Shown: positions 6,881 through 15,599 of the stretch, piece after piece
How positions within the stretch are numbered: the stretch's first letter is position 1
How the letters are laid out: the number at the start of each line of letters is the position of its first letter
NCBI RefSeq assembly: GCF_018129405.1
Contig: NZ_JAFCLP010000009.1
Coordinates: 124,001 to 188,000, forward strand
DNA: 64,000 nucleotides
Source of the DNA: Bradyrhizobium iriomotense
GTDB lineage: Bacteria > Pseudomonadota > Alphaproteobacteria > Rhizobiales > Xanthobacteraceae
Reading direction: 5' to 3'
Made by a program: the position numbers and the translations under genes
Notes under the pieces: model-generated
The model's database searches: none
The model's input: the letters and a program-made list of their open reading frames with translations, nothing else
What the model was told of the DNA's origin: nothing

Positions 6881-9112
6881 CTATCGCGGCGGCGCCGAGA
6901 GGGCGGCGCGCAGCATCGCAGCGAGATCCTTGCGCCGGAACGGTTTTGTCAGAATGCGGGCGTCACCGACCCCGTCGGGTGTCTTGACCGGATCCTGGGT
7001 GTAGCCGGAGGTGAAGAGCACCTTGAGCCCGGGCCGCAGCGCCGTTGCCTGCCGCGCAAGCTCCGGCCCGAATATGCCGCCGGGCATCACAACGTCGGTG
7101 AACAGCAAATCGATGTCCCCGCGCTGGCGCAGCAAGTCCAGCGCCGCGGGACCGTTCGAGCGCGTGAGGACGCGGTAACCGAGCGCCTTCAGCTCGTTCT
7201 CGACATAGGCCCGCACCATGTCGTCGTCCTCGACGACGAGAATGGTCTCGCTGCCATCGGGTGCCGCGATCCGCTCTGCCGGTAACGGATCCTCGGCCGG
7301 CGGCGTTGCCAGCCGGGGAAAGAACAGCCTGACGACGCTGCCATGTCCCGGTTCGGACTGCATCTGCACCAGCCCGCCGGACTGTCGCACGAAGCCGTAG
7401 ACCATGCTGAGGCCGAGCCCGGTCCCCTTGCCGACCTCCTTGGTGGTGAAGAACGGCTCGAAGGCGCGGCTCGCCACTTCGGCGGTCATGCCGGTGCCGG
7501 TGTCGGTCACGGCCACCATGACGTAGTCGCCCGGCCGCGGCTCGCCGTTGACGTCGAGGTCGGATTCGCCGAGCGAGGTATTGCGCGCCTCGACCGTCAG
7601 CTTGCCGCCGTCGGGCAAAGCGTCGCGCGCGTTGAGCACTAGGTTGAGCAGCGCGGTCGCCAACTGGCCGGGATCGACGCTGGTCATCCACAGATCCGCA
7701 TCGAGCGCGAAGGTGCACTCGATGTGCTCGCCCAGGCTTCGACGGAGCAACGGCTCCATGTCGAGCAGCTTGCCGGCGATGTCGATGTCGCGCGGCCTTA
7801 AGGGCTGCTTGCGCGCGAAGGCGAGCAGGCTCCGCGTCAGGTCGGAGCCGCGCTCGGCGGCGGTCGCGATGTCGCCGGCGATCCGGTGCAACTCCTTGTC
7901 GCCCGCCAGCCGATCGGCCAGATGTTCCGAATTGCCGAGAATGACGGTCAGGAGATTGTTGAAGTCGTGCGCCACGCCGCCGGTGAGCTGGCCCATGGCT
8001 TCCATCTTCTGCGATTGGCTGAGCTTCTGGTTGAGGTCGGCGATGGCGGCGCGCTGCTGCTGCAGCGACTCGGCGGTGTCGTTGAGCAGGGTCATCAGCC
8101 CGCCGAGCTCGCCGCCCGGATGGGGCGGCGGAATGCGCGCGCTGAGATCGCCGCGTCCGAGATTCTTCGCCATCGCGGCGAGCCGTCCGACCTGGCGCCC
8201 GACGCTCACGGTCGCAAGGATCCAGACCGCCGCCAGCAGCAGCAGCGAGGCCACGGTGAGGATCGCGAGGTCCTCGTAGAGCCGGCGGTTCGCTGCCGCG
8301 ACCAGCCCGTCCTTGGACCGCCCGACCAGGATGTAGAGACCGGCATCCCGGGTCGACGGCGAGCCGGCGGCGACACTCCAGACATGGGCGCGGCCCTCGC
8401 GATCGGTCACCTCGTGAAAGGCCTCCCGGTCGGGCGTTGCCGCGAAGCGAAACAGTTCGGAGCCCGCGATCGACCCGCCGACCGGCTCGGTCCAGCCTGC
8501 GCCGGAGGGAGCGACCAGAACCGTGCCCTTGCCGTCGACGAGCAGGATATCCTTCTCGCCGAGCAGCCGCTTGTGGTGAAACTCCGCGAATTTGCGCAGG
8601 TTGAACGAAGCCAGCAGGATCAGCTTCAGCGCGCCCGCGTCCGACCGCACCGGATAAGCGATCTGGAGCACCGATATTCCGGTCAGCCGGCCGAAGACCG
8701 GTTCGAGCACGACGCGGTTCGAGACCAGGGCCTGCTTGAAATAGGCGCGATCCCGGAGATCGAGGCTGCGGTTGGTCCGCAGCGAGTCGCAGAACAGGCT
8801 GCCGTCGGGATCGATGGTCAATATTCCGGTGAACTGTGGGTGTTCCTCGCGCACCTCCGACAGAAACGCCGAGCACGCCGCCTTGTCGCGCGTGTCGAGG
8901 TCGCGGGCACGGGCGAGACCATAGTGAAGCTGCGCGGTGCCCTGGATCTTTTCGTTCAGGTCGCCTGCAATCTCGTCGGCGGCCGCCGCCAGATTGGTCA
9001 GGGCGGCGTTGATGTCGCTGCTGCGGTTCTGCATGAAGCGCAAGCCGACAAGGCCCGCGGGCACCAGCATGGAGGCGATGACGAGGATCAGTAGCCGGGT
9101 ATGCAAGCTCAT
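6881..9112 (-). CDS. Hybrid sensor histidine kinase with C-terminal receiver
   Basis: Protein of 743 residues. An N-terminal membrane helix (about 5-25), a periplasmic dCache-like sensor (about 30-275), a second helix (about 280-302), HAMP (about 303-355), HisKA with phosphoacceptor His382 in GGVAHDFNN, HATPase_c with NLVLNARDALPDGG, DTGTGM, FEPFFTTK and GTGLGLSM boxes, and a receiver domain (about 622-740) with Asp673 in FTDVVMPGG and Lys723. It should sense a periplasmic ligand and relay phosphate internally. No cognate regulator is next to it; the stand-alone receiver at 27084 is far away. Confidence 0.92.
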   Translation of the reverse strand: MSLHTRLLILVIASMLVPAGLVGLRFMQNRSSDINAALTNLAAAADEIAGDLNEKIQGTAQLHYGLARARDLDTRDKAACSAFLSEVREEHPQFTGILTIDPDGSLFCDSLRTNRSLDLRDRAYFKQALVSNRVVLEPVFGRLTGISVLQIAYPVRSDAGALKLILLASFNLRKFAEFHHKRLLGEKDILLVDGKGTVLVAPSGAGWTEPVGGSIAGSELFRFAATPDREAFHEVTDREGRAHVWSVAAGSPSTRDAGLYILVGRSKDGLVAAANRRLYEDLAILTVASLLLLAAVWILATVSVGRQVGRLAAMAKNLGRGDLSARIPPPHPGGELGGLMTLLNDTAESLQQQRAAIADLNQKLSQSQKMEAMGQLTGGVAHDFNNLLTVILGNSEHLADRLAGDKELHRIAGDIATAAERGSDLTRSLLAFARKQPLRPRDIDIAGKLLDMEPLLRRSLGEHIECTFALDADLWMTSVDPGQLATALLNLVLNARDALPDGGKLTVEARNTSLGESDLDVNGEPRPGDYVMVAVTDTGTGMTAEVASRAFEPFFTTKEVGKGTGLGLSMVYGFVRQSGGLVQMQSEPGHGSVVRLFFPRLATPPAEDPLPAERIAAPDGSETILVVEDDDMVRAYVENELKALGYRVLTRSNGPAALDLLRQRGDIDLLFTDVVMPGGIFGPELARQATALRPGLKVLFTSGYTQDPVKTPDGVGDARILTKPFRRKDLAAMLRAALSAPPR

Positions 9113-9380
9113 CGGTCGAGTGGTCCGCTCTGGTCATCGCGCATGGGGGCGGAGGTACAATTTGCGGCACCGCCCTCCGCTCCGTCCATAGGCATGGTGC
9201 CGAAAAGCGAGGAAAGATTTTGACATACACGCGTGGCGGGTGGGCCAGAGCGAGGAGGCGCTGCCGGCTTCCTCCAATACCGTCATCCCGTGATCAACTC
9301 GCGCGTGCGCGCGGTGCCGAAGGGCAGTAACATCGAGGTCGCGCGCGACGAAGATCGCGCCGGCAAATGAGGAGGAAGCT

Positions 9381-10154
9381 ATGTCCATCTCGGGCAAGGT
9401 CGATCCGGTCGTGCGTCCCGTTGTGGCCACGGATATCGCCGAGGCACTGGTCGAGGGCCTCCGCGACTTCCAGGCGCTGCCGCTCTACGGGCTTTGCTTC
9501 GGCGCGCTCTACGCCGCCGGCGGCATCGTCATCATGCTCTGCCTCACAGCCTTCGGCATGGTCTACCTGGTCTATCCCCTGGCTGCTGGTTTCGCGCTGA
9601 TCGGCCCGTTCGTGGCGATCGGCCTCTACGAGGTCAGCCGCCGCCGCGAGCGCGGCGAGCCTGTGTCGTTCGGCGCGATCTGGTCGACCGTCCGCTCGCG
9701 CAGCGAGATCGGCTGGATGGCGTTCGTCACGCTGTTCGTGTTCGTGATCTGGATGTACCAGGTGCGGCTGCTGATTGCGCTGCTGCTCGGTCTGCATGCG
9801 TCGTTCTCGAGCCTGCAGGAGTTCATGACGGTGGTGCTGACGACCAACGAGGGCCTGCTGTTCCTCGCCATCGGCAACGCCGTCGGCGCGGTGCTGTCGC
9901 TGATCCTGTTCTCGCTGACCGTGGTGTCGTTTCCGCTGCTGCTCGATCGCGAGGTCGATTTCGTCACGGCCATGGTGACGAGCGTGCGTGCGGTGGTGAC
10001 CAGCCCGCTGCCGATGATCGGCTGGGCAGCCGTGATCGTGATGCTGCTGATCGTCTCGGCGCTGCCGTATTTTCTCGGCCTGATCGTGACGCTGCCCGTG
10101 CTCGGGCACGCGACATGGCATCTGTATCGGCGCTTGGTGGTGCCGGTTGTTTAA
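9381..10154 (+). CDS. DUF2189 integral membrane protein
   Basis: Protein of 257 residues with about six hydrophobic segments and the DUF2189 pattern: GLRDFQALPLYGLCFGALYA near the N-terminus, then AGFALIGPFVAIGLYEVSRR and a C-terminal HATWHLYRRLV. The function of the family is unknown; it occurs in inner membranes of alphaproteobacteria. GAGGAAGCT before the ATG is a good ribosome site. It is monocistronic, followed by a palindromic repeat. Confidence 0.85.
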   Translation: MSISGKVDPVVRPVVATDIAEALVEGLRDFQALPLYGLCFGALYAAGGIVIMLCLTAFGMVYLVYPLAAGFALIGPFVAIGLYEVSRRRERGEPVSFGAIWSTVRSRSEIGWMAFVTLFVFVIWMYQVRLLIALLLGLHASFSSLQEFMTVVLTTNEGLLFLAIGNAVGAVLSLILFSLTVVSFPLLLDREVDFVTAMVTSVRAVVTSPLPMIGWAAVIVMLLIVSALPYFLGLIVTLPVLGHATWHLYRRLVVPVV

Positions 10155-10156
10155 GC

Positions 10157-10297
10157 GTCGTCCTGGCGAAAGCCAGGACCCATTACCCCAAGCAGGAGTT
10201 TGGCGCGAACTGGTCATGACCAGTCTTCGCAAAACCGAAGCCGGTGGTAATGGGTCCTGGATCAGCGCTCCGCTTTGCTACGCTTGTCCAGGACGAC
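10157..10297. repeat. Dispersed nested palindrome, copy 1 (GTCGTCCTGGC family)
   Basis: Left arm GTCGTCCTGGCGAAAGCCAG is itself a hairpin and continues ACCCATTACC. The right arm returns GGTAATGGGTCCTGG and closes with CCAGGACGAC. In this copy the right inner hairpin has an alternative loop (ATCAGCGCTCCGCTTTGCTA) in place of CTTTCG. Three other copies are at 16496, 26779 and 33903. Confidence 0.75.
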
Positions 10298-10307
10298 GGA
10301 AGAGAAG

Positions 10308-10820
10308 TTACGGCGTCTTGATCCCCATCGCCTTCAGCGCATCGAGCATCCGCTGCGGCGGGCCCATTTTGACCACCAGCGGCTTGCCGGTCTCGAGCAC
10401 GCTCTTGAGGCTGGAGAGGATCGCCGGCCAACCCTGCCGTCCACCTTCGAGGATATCGTCGCTGAGCGGCCGGTCATGGCCTTCGCTCATGGTGAGACGA
10501 ACCGCATCGCCGACCTGTTCGATCTCGTAAGTCACCAGCGTCGGGCCGAGCTTCTCGATCAGATCCGGCCAGTTGACGTTGAAGGTGACGGCGAGCTTTC
10601 GCGGCGGGTCATATGCGAGGACCTCGCCGCTGATGTGCAGCGCGCCGTCAGGCGTGCGCACGATGAACGCGCCGCCAAGCCGCGGCTCGACCTCCACGGC
10701 GTTGCCGAAGAAATACTGCTTGCTGAATTCGGCCGTGGTCAGCGCCTCCCAGACTTTCTCCGGCGTCGAGGCGATGTAGATGGTGTAGACCATCAGCGGT
10801 TTGAACTGATCGAGGTTCAT
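10308..10820 (-). CDS. SRPBCC (AHSA1-type) protein, second in operon
   Basis: Protein of 170 residues of the START-like SRPBCC/AHSA1 group, starting with a PEKVWEALT signature (MVYTIYIASTPEKVWEALTT) and ending WPAILSSLKSVLETGKPL. The fold holds a hydrophobic ligand in a deep cavity; the ligand here is unknown. The start overlaps the upstream SRPBCC gene by 4 bases, giving translational coupling. It is the last gene of the ArsR-SRPBCC-SRPBCC operon. Confidence 0.88.
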   Translation of the reverse strand: MNLDQFKPLMVYTIYIASTPEKVWEALTTAEFSKQYFFGNAVEVEPRLGGAFIVRTPDGALHISGEVLAYDPPRKLAVTFNVNWPDLIEKLGPTLVTYEIEQVGDAVRLTMSEGHDRPLSDDILEGGRQGWPAILSSLKSVLETGKPLVVKMGPPQRMLDALKAMGIKTP

Positions 10821-11287
10821 TTTGCGTCGAATCCCTTGTTGAGGGCTGCGCGCGGGATGCCGAGCAGCCTGCCGGTCTCCAGCAGGCTCTTGAGCTGGGA
10901 CAGGATCGCCGGCCAGCCGTTGGAGACGGCACCGAGATATTTGCCGCCCTCGACGAAGCCGTCATGCAACACGGTCAAACGCACGAGCGAGCCGAACGGT
11001 TCGATGGTGAAGACGACGCGTGAGGTCGGCTCGCCCCGAAGCTCCTCGAACTTGTGGTGCTTGAAGCTGTAGGACAGGCGCCGCGGCGGATCGGCCTCCA
11101 GGATCTCTCCGGAATCGGTGATCTCGTCGTCGAGCAGGAGCGCGAAGGGCGAGCCGACCTTCCAGTCCGATTTCACCTCGGCGCCGAACCAGTATTGCCT
11201 GGTAAACGCGCTCGACGTCAGCGCCTCCCACAGTTTTTCCGGTGTGGTCTCGATATAGCTCACATAGACGAATTGCGGCTTACTCAT
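10817..11287 (-). CDS. SRPBCC (AHSA1-type) protein, first in operon
   Basis: Protein of 156 residues and a clear paralogue of its downstream neighbour: FVYVSYIETTPEKLWEALTS at the start and NGWPAILSQLKSLLETGRLL near the end. Its start overlaps the end of the ArsR gene by 8 bases and its end overlaps the next gene by 4, so all three are one coupled unit. ArsR-SRPBCC pairs are common in proteobacteria and actinobacteria; the ligand is not known. Confidence 0.88.
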   Translation of the reverse strand: MSKPQFVYVSYIETTPEKLWEALTSSAFTRQYWFGAEVKSDWKVGSPFALLLDDEITDSGEILEADPPRRLSYSFKHHKFEELRGEPTSRVVFTIEPFGSLVRLTVLHDGFVEGGKYLGAVSNGWPAILSQLKSLLETGRLLGIPRAALNKGFDAK

Positions 11288-11594
11288 CGCGCTTCTCCAA
11301 CTGGCGTTTCAACTCGCCGAGCGCGACGAGCTTGCCGCGCTCGAACTTCCTGATCCAGCGTTCGCCGATCTGATGGATCGGCACCGGGTTGAGGTAGTGC
11401 AGCTTCTCGCGGCCATGCTTGAAGGTCGTGACCAGATTGGCCTCTTCGAGAATGGCAAGGTGCTTGGTGACGGCCTGGCGCGTCATCGCGAGGCCCTCGC
11501 AGAGTTCGTTCAGGGTCTGGCCGTTCCTGGCGTGAAGCCTGTCCAGCAGCGAGCGTCGTGACGCATCGGCGAGCGCTTTGAAGACCTCATCCAT
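11280..11594 (-). CDS. ArsR-family winged-helix repressor
   Basis: Protein of 104 residues when started at the ATG at 11594 (MDEVFKALADASRRSLLDRL). It has the ArsR fold with recognition helix region LAMTRQAVTKHLAILEEANL and wing TFKHGREKLHYLNP. No CxC metal site is seen, so it is the non-metal type usually paired with SRPBCC proteins. It heads the operon with two SRPBCC genes. A perfect inverted repeat 15 bases upstream of the ATG is a likely autoregulatory operator. Confidence 0.9.
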   Translation of the reverse strand: MDEVFKALADASRRSLLDRLHARNGQTLNELCEGLAMTRQAVTKHLAILEEANLVTTFKHGREKLHYLNPVPIHQIGERWIRKFERGKLVALGELKRQLEKRDE

Positions 11595-11608
11595 GGCAGT
11601 GATAATAG

Positions 11609-11624
11609 GCAACCAAATGGTTGC
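11609..11624. promoter_or_regulatory. Probable ArsR operator, inverted repeat GCAACC-N4-GGTTGC
   Basis: GCAACCAAATGGTTGC is a perfect 6-bp inverted repeat with a 4-base centre, 15 bases upstream of the ArsR start codon. Similar AACCA/TGGTT palindromes are familiar in front of ArsR-SRPBCC operons, where the repressor blocks its own promoter. Site assignment is by inference from position and symmetry. Confidence 0.6.
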
Positions 11625-11638
11625 ATGTCAAGAAACAC

Positions 11639-11735
11639 GTCATTCCGGAAACCGCACAGCGGTTATCCGGAATCTCGAGATTCTCAAGTGCGCAACCGCG
11701 CACCATAGTTCGCAGTTCGTGCGCCCCGGAATGAC
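11639..11735. repeat. Dispersed palindrome (GTCATTCCGG type)
   Basis: Starts GTCATTCCGGAAACCGCACA and ends GCGCCCCGGAATGAC, so the edges are complementary. The same outer sequence bounds the elements at 17730 and 30769. It sits between the ArsR operon promoter and the next short frame. Confidence 0.6.
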
Positions 11736-11823
11736 TCGCCGCGAAATCGTGTTTTGGGCGCATGCATCCAGCCATGTTAGCCTCTCATCTCAGCCAACGC
11801 AGATTGGTTCCGGGAGGACATTG

Positions 11824-11877
11824 ATGTTCCGACGCGTCTTGACTGCCGCAGGCCTCGTCCTTTTCGCCTCGAGCTGA
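11824..11877 (+). pseudogene. Orphan signal-peptide-like 17-residue frame
   Basis: An ATG at 11824 behind GGGAGGACATTG encodes MFRRVLTAAGLVLFASS and then stops. The peptide looks exactly like an N-terminal export signal, but no mature protein follows in any frame; a palindromic repeat begins about 50 bases later. It may be the stub of a lost exported protein or a very short peptide gene. Evidence is only the ribosome site and the signal-like composition. Confidence 0.35.
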
Positions 11878-11929
11878 CAGGTCCCGCGCGCGCTGTGGCC
11901 GGTCTGCCCAGGAACTGACGATGCGGCCG

Positions 11930-12007
11930 CGAAGGCGGGGGATCCAGTATTCCAGAGACGCATGTGGGATGCGGAGAGGCCGCGGCGTACTGGATACCCC
12001 GCCTTCG
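11930..12007. repeat. Dispersed palindrome (CGAAGGCGGGG type)
   Basis: CGAAGGCGGGGGATCCAGTA on the left is complementary, with one inserted or changed base, to TACTGGATACCCCGCCTTCG on the right. The loop is about 38 bases. It differs in sequence from the other repeat families in the window. Confidence 0.6.
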
Positions 12008-12114
12008 CGGGGTATGACACCGCTGGTTGACGTGCGCTCTGCGCTCATCTCGCTTCCGTTCCCGCCCATCCCATGCATTAATACCTCCAATCCGCCCTCA
12101 GCTGAGTCCTACCC

Positions 12115-12735
12115 ATGATGTCCATGCAAGCCTATCTCGCCTTCGTCGCCGCCTGCATTGCGCTGGCGTTGCTGCCGGGGCCGATCGTCACCCTGGTCAT
12201 CGCCAATGGTCTGCGCCATGGCACGCGTGCGGCGCTGACCAACGTTGCCGGCGCGCAAGCCGGCCTCGCCATCGTCATCGGCATCGTCGCGATCGGCCTC
12301 ACCTCGCTGATGGCGACGATGGGCTACTGGTTCGACTGGGTGCGCTTTGCCGGCGCGGCCTATCTGGTCTGGCTCGGCATCAGGCTGATCTGGGCGCCGG
12401 TCGAGGGCGTCGATGTCGACGCGCCGCCTCCGCCGCCGCGCGGCGGGTTTTTCCTGCAAGGCTTCCTGGTGCTGCTGTCGAACCCGAAGGTGCTGGTGTT
12501 CTTCGGCGCCTTCATCCCGCAGTTCATGGACATGAACCAGCCGCACTTTCCGCAGGTCGCGCTGCTGGGCGCCACCTTCATGGTCACCGCGGTGATGACG
12601 GATGCGCTCTACGCCATCGCAGCCGGCCGCGCGCGAAAATTCTTCTCGGCCCGCCGCACCCGGATGATGTCGCGCATCTCCGGCGGCTTCATGATCGGCG
12701 GCGGTATCTGGCTGGCGCTGACCCGGGCGAAATGA
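12115..12735 (+). CDS. LysE/RhtB-family exporter
   Basis: Inner-membrane protein of 206 residues with the family's six hydrophobic segments. The LysE signature is visible as LALLPGPIVTLVIANGLRHG near residues 17-36 and LSNPKVLVFFGAFIPQF near 120-136. The family exports amino acids or related metabolites with proton drive; the substrate cannot be told. Two further Met codons lie within the first four residues. Possibly co-transcribed with the DUF3592 gene 74 bases downstream. Confidence 0.9.
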   Translation: MMSMQAYLAFVAACIALALLPGPIVTLVIANGLRHGTRAALTNVAGAQAGLAIVIGIVAIGLTSLMATMGYWFDWVRFAGAAYLVWLGIRLIWAPVEGVDVDAPPPPPRGGFFLQGFLVLLSNPKVLVFFGAFIPQFMDMNQPHFPQVALLGATFMVTAVMTDALYAIAAGRARKFFSARRTRMMSRISGGFMIGGGIWLALTRAK

Positions 12736-12809
12736 GCTGACATCGGTTGAACCTGCGGCGGCGGCGATGCGTCCAAGGAAGCATTGCCGCTGACCCAAGG
12801 ATTTTGACC

Positions 12810-13793
12810 GTGCCGAATTTGCCGCCGCTCGTTTACGCGATGCTGCTTGCGCCGCTGGCGCTGATCTTGATTGCCGCCATCGTCAAGACCTGGCAGGCGC
12901 GCGAGGCGCGAAGCTGGCCGCAGGCCGCGGGCAAGGTCATCACCTCGGTCGCCGAGCTGCGCGAGGTCAAGGTTTCCGACGACGAGCGCGAGGACGGCTA
13001 TCGCACGGAGAGCCGCAACTTCGCCAACGTCACCTACGAATATTCGGTCGGCGGTCGCAAGCTGCGCGGTAGCCGCATCTCGATCGGCGAGGACCTCGGC
13101 AATTTCCAGGTCGCCGAGAAGCTGGCGAAATATCCGGCCGGCACCATCGTCACCGTCTACTACAATCCCAAGCATCCCGATCAGGCCGTGCTGGAGCGTG
13201 ATCTGCCCAAGGGGCTGTGGGGCTGCCTCGGCATCGGCTCGGCGATCGTGATCGCCATCATCTTCGGCTCGGTCTTCGGCCTCAACCAGAGCTACCAGTA
13301 TCTCGCCCATCACATCGGCCGCCCCGATCTGGCGGGCCTCGTCGTCGCCTTCGGTGCGTTCGGCCTCGTCATCGCGTTGATGGCGTGGGGCGTGCAGCGG
13401 CAGGCGTCGATGGCGACGCGCTGGCCGGTCGTGCCGGGCACGATCAAGCTGTCCGGAATCGAGGAATATCACGAGGCCAGCGAGCCCGGCGAGGCGCGCG
13501 GCCTCGAGATGTTCGGCAAGCGCGTGACCTACACCTATCGCTATCAGAACGTCAGCTACACCAACGAATGCGCGCGGGTCGCGGCGGAAACGCCGTCGGC
13601 TTCCGACGAGATGCTGAAGAAGCTGATGTCGCGCTACCAGGACGGTGCGACCGTCGAGGTCCGCGTCAATCCCGACAACCCGGCCGAAGCCACGTTAGAT
13701 GCCCGCGGCGACGGCCGCATGGCCTACGTGCTGTGGGGCATCGCCGCGATCTTCGCCGCGCTCGCGCTGTTCGTGGCGACGCGTGGTGGTTAG
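12810..13793 (+). CDS. DUF3592 membrane protein, duplicated domain
   Basis: Protein of 327 residues with two DUF3592 copies. Each has the pattern of a conserved YEYSVGG or YTYRYQNVSY strand pair followed by G(T/A)xVxVxxNPxxPxxAxL (TIVTVYYNPKHPDQAVL and ATVEVRVNPDNPAEATL). Membrane helices lie at about 5-27, 150-172, 180-205 and the C-terminal end. The GTG at 12810 was chosen because AAGGA sits about 9 bases before it; a TTG at 12747 lacks such a site. Function unknown. The stop overlaps the convergent gene by 4 bases. Confidence 0.78.
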   Translation: MPNLPPLVYAMLLAPLALILIAAIVKTWQAREARSWPQAAGKVITSVAELREVKVSDDEREDGYRTESRNFANVTYEYSVGGRKLRGSRISIGEDLGNFQVAEKLAKYPAGTIVTVYYNPKHPDQAVLERDLPKGLWGCLGIGSAIVIAIIFGSVFGLNQSYQYLAHHIGRPDLAGLVVAFGAFGLVIALMAWGVQRQASMATRWPVVPGTIKLSGIEEYHEASEPGEARGLEMFGKRVTYTYRYQNVSYTNECARVAAETPSASDEMLKKLMSRYQDGATVEVRVNPDNPAEATLDARGDGRMAYVLWGIAAIFAALALFVATRGG

Positions 13794-14596
13794 TCGAGCA
13801 ACCTTTCCGCCCGCAGCTCCACCTCGATCTCCGCAAAAACCCTTGCCAGCCGGTCGGCCCATTGCTGCTGGCCGGACTGGTCCGCGATCAGATCCTGGCG
13901 GATCTCGATGCCGGTGTTGACGAGGCCGCGGGCTTCGCCGTGGACGGGGATGGTGTAGTCGGTGAGGTCGCTCACCGCATAGGGCTCGTTGTCGCCGACG
14001 ACGAGATCGCCCTGGCTGCGAAGATGTTTCACCAAGAGCTGCGGCAGCACGGTGTCGCGATTGTACAGCGCGCCGATGTGCCAGGGCCGCGCAACGCCGG
14101 CATAAACCGGCGTGAAGCTGTGCAGCGATACCAGCACCGTCGGCCGCTTGCCGTGCAGGCGCCGGCCGATCGTGGCGTCGATGCGATGATGATAGGGCTC
14201 GAAGATCTCGCGCCGGCGCGCGGCGCGCTCGGCGTCGGAGATGGCCTCGTTGCGGGGGATCGTGGTTGCCTCGGAAATTACGGGGATCGAGCTTGCCGCG
14301 CCGGGAGGACGGTTGCAGTCGATCACGAGCCGCGAATAGCGCTGCGCGATCAGATGCGCATCGAGCATCTGGGCGAGGCGCTCGGCGACGCCGGCAATGC
14401 CGATGTCCCAGCCGATGTGCCTGACAAGCTCGCTCTCGGGGATGCCGAGATCGCCGAGCGCGCGCGGCAGCACGCGTCCGTGGTGATCCGAGGTCAGCAG
14501 GAAGGGCGATGTGCCTTCTGCATTCACCTCATGCACTGGCGGAATGTCACCCTCGCCGAGCAGTTGATCGGCCGCGCCGGCTGTGTCTAAAGCCAT
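13790..14596 (-). CDS. N-formylglutamate amidohydrolase-like protein
   Basis: Protein of 268 residues of the N-formylglutamate amidohydrolase family, zinc hydrolases. Visible features are LLTSDHHGRVLP near 33-44, RLVIDCNRPPG near 88-98, PYHHRIDATI and VSLHSFTPVY near 155-165, and a GDNEPYAV stretch, which together match the metal and substrate motifs of this family. In histidine breakdown such enzymes free glutamate, but many paralogues act on other N-acyl amino acids, and no hut gene is nearby. The gene is divergent from the transglutaminase pair. Confidence 0.82.
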   Translation of the reverse strand: MALDTAGAADQLLGEGDIPPVHEVNAEGTSPFLLTSDHHGRVLPRALGDLGIPESELVRHIGWDIGIAGVAERLAQMLDAHLIAQRYSRLVIDCNRPPGAASSIPVISEATTIPRNEAISDAERAARRREIFEPYHHRIDATIGRRLHGKRPTVLVSLHSFTPVYAGVARPWHIGALYNRDTVLPQLLVKHLRSQGDLVVGDNEPYAVSDLTDYTIPVHGEARGLVNTGIEIRQDLIADQSGQQQWADRLARVFAEIEVELRAERLLD

Positions 14597-14687
14597 CCTG
14601 ATTGCCTATGAAAAAAGCAGTCACCCCGAAAATTGGGCAGGAATCGGTATAGATTGGTCTGCCCAAAATCACCATGATTGCCGGACG

Positions 14688-15599
14688 ATGCCGCTGCTCA
14701 CGATTCATCACAAGACCGAATATCGCTATAACCGCCCCGTGGCGTTCGGCGAACACCGCATCATGCTGCGTCCGCGCGACGGGCATGATTTGCGCGTGCT
14801 CGACTCCAGGCTCGAGATCTCGCCCGAGCCGATGTCGCTGCGCTGGATCCACGACGTGTTCGGCAACTCGGTCGCGATCGCCAGTTTCGACGAGCGCGCG
14901 GATCATCTGACCTTCGACTGGCACGTCACGGTCGAGCACAATCCCGTCGACGAGTTCGCGCTGACTGCGGACGATGCCGCCTATTTCTATCCGTTCGTCT
15001 ATGACGACGAAGAGTTTGCCGATCTCGTCCAGTACATCACGCCGCAATATGCCGATCCCGACGGCGAGATCGGAGAATGGGCGCGCGGCTTCCTCGACGA
15101 GGAGGCGCCGACGCCGACCTTCAAGATCCTGAGCGGCATGACGCACGCGATCCGCAAGCAGTTCAAATACCGCAAGCGCCACGAGCCCGGCACGCAGCAT
15201 CCGCTCGACACCTTGCAGTCGGGCACAGGAACCTGCCGCGACTATGCGCTGTTCATGATCGAGGCGCTGCGCCAGCTCGGCATCGCCGCGCGATTCGTGT
15301 CGGGCTATATCTTCGTGCCCGAGGACATCGCGCAGCGTCATGTCGGCGGCGGCTCCACCCATGCCTGGGTGCAGGCCTATCTGCCGAGCGCCGGATGGAT
15401 CGAGTTCGATCCGACCAACGGCATCGTCGGGACCCGCGACCTCATCCGCGTCGCGGTCGCCCGCGACCCGCGTCAGGCGATTCCGCTGCACGGCGTCTAT
15501 ATCGGCTCCGAAGAGGCCTTCGATGAGATGGAAGTGAACATCAAGGTGGTCTCGGACGACCAAGACAGCGACGCAGAGATGGAGGAAGAGGTTTCATAG
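14688..15599 (+). CDS. Transglutaminase-like cysteine protein with N-terminal beta domain
   Basis: Protein of 303 residues: a bacterial transglutaminase N-terminal region (about 3-85, starting LLTIHHKTEYRYNRPV) and a core domain with the triad Cys183 (GTGTCRDYA), His225 (GGSTHAWVQAYL) and Asp241 (WIEFDPTNG). Members cleave or form peptide-like bonds; the true substrate is unknown. The ATG at 14688 fits the family start better than the GTG at 14583. The next gene begins on the base after its stop, so the two are translationally coupled. Confidence 0.88.
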   Translation: MPLLTIHHKTEYRYNRPVAFGEHRIMLRPRDGHDLRVLDSRLEISPEPMSLRWIHDVFGNSVAIASFDERADHLTFDWHVTVEHNPVDEFALTADDAAYFYPFVYDDEEFADLVQYITPQYADPDGEIGEWARGFLDEEAPTPTFKILSGMTHAIRKQFKYRKRHEPGTQHPLDTLQSGTGTCRDYALFMIEALRQLGIAARFVSGYIFVPEDIAQRHVGGGSTHAWVQAYLPSAGWIEFDPTNGIVGTRDLIRVAVARDPRQAIPLHGVYIGSEEAFDEMEVNIKVVSDDQDSDAEMEEEVS

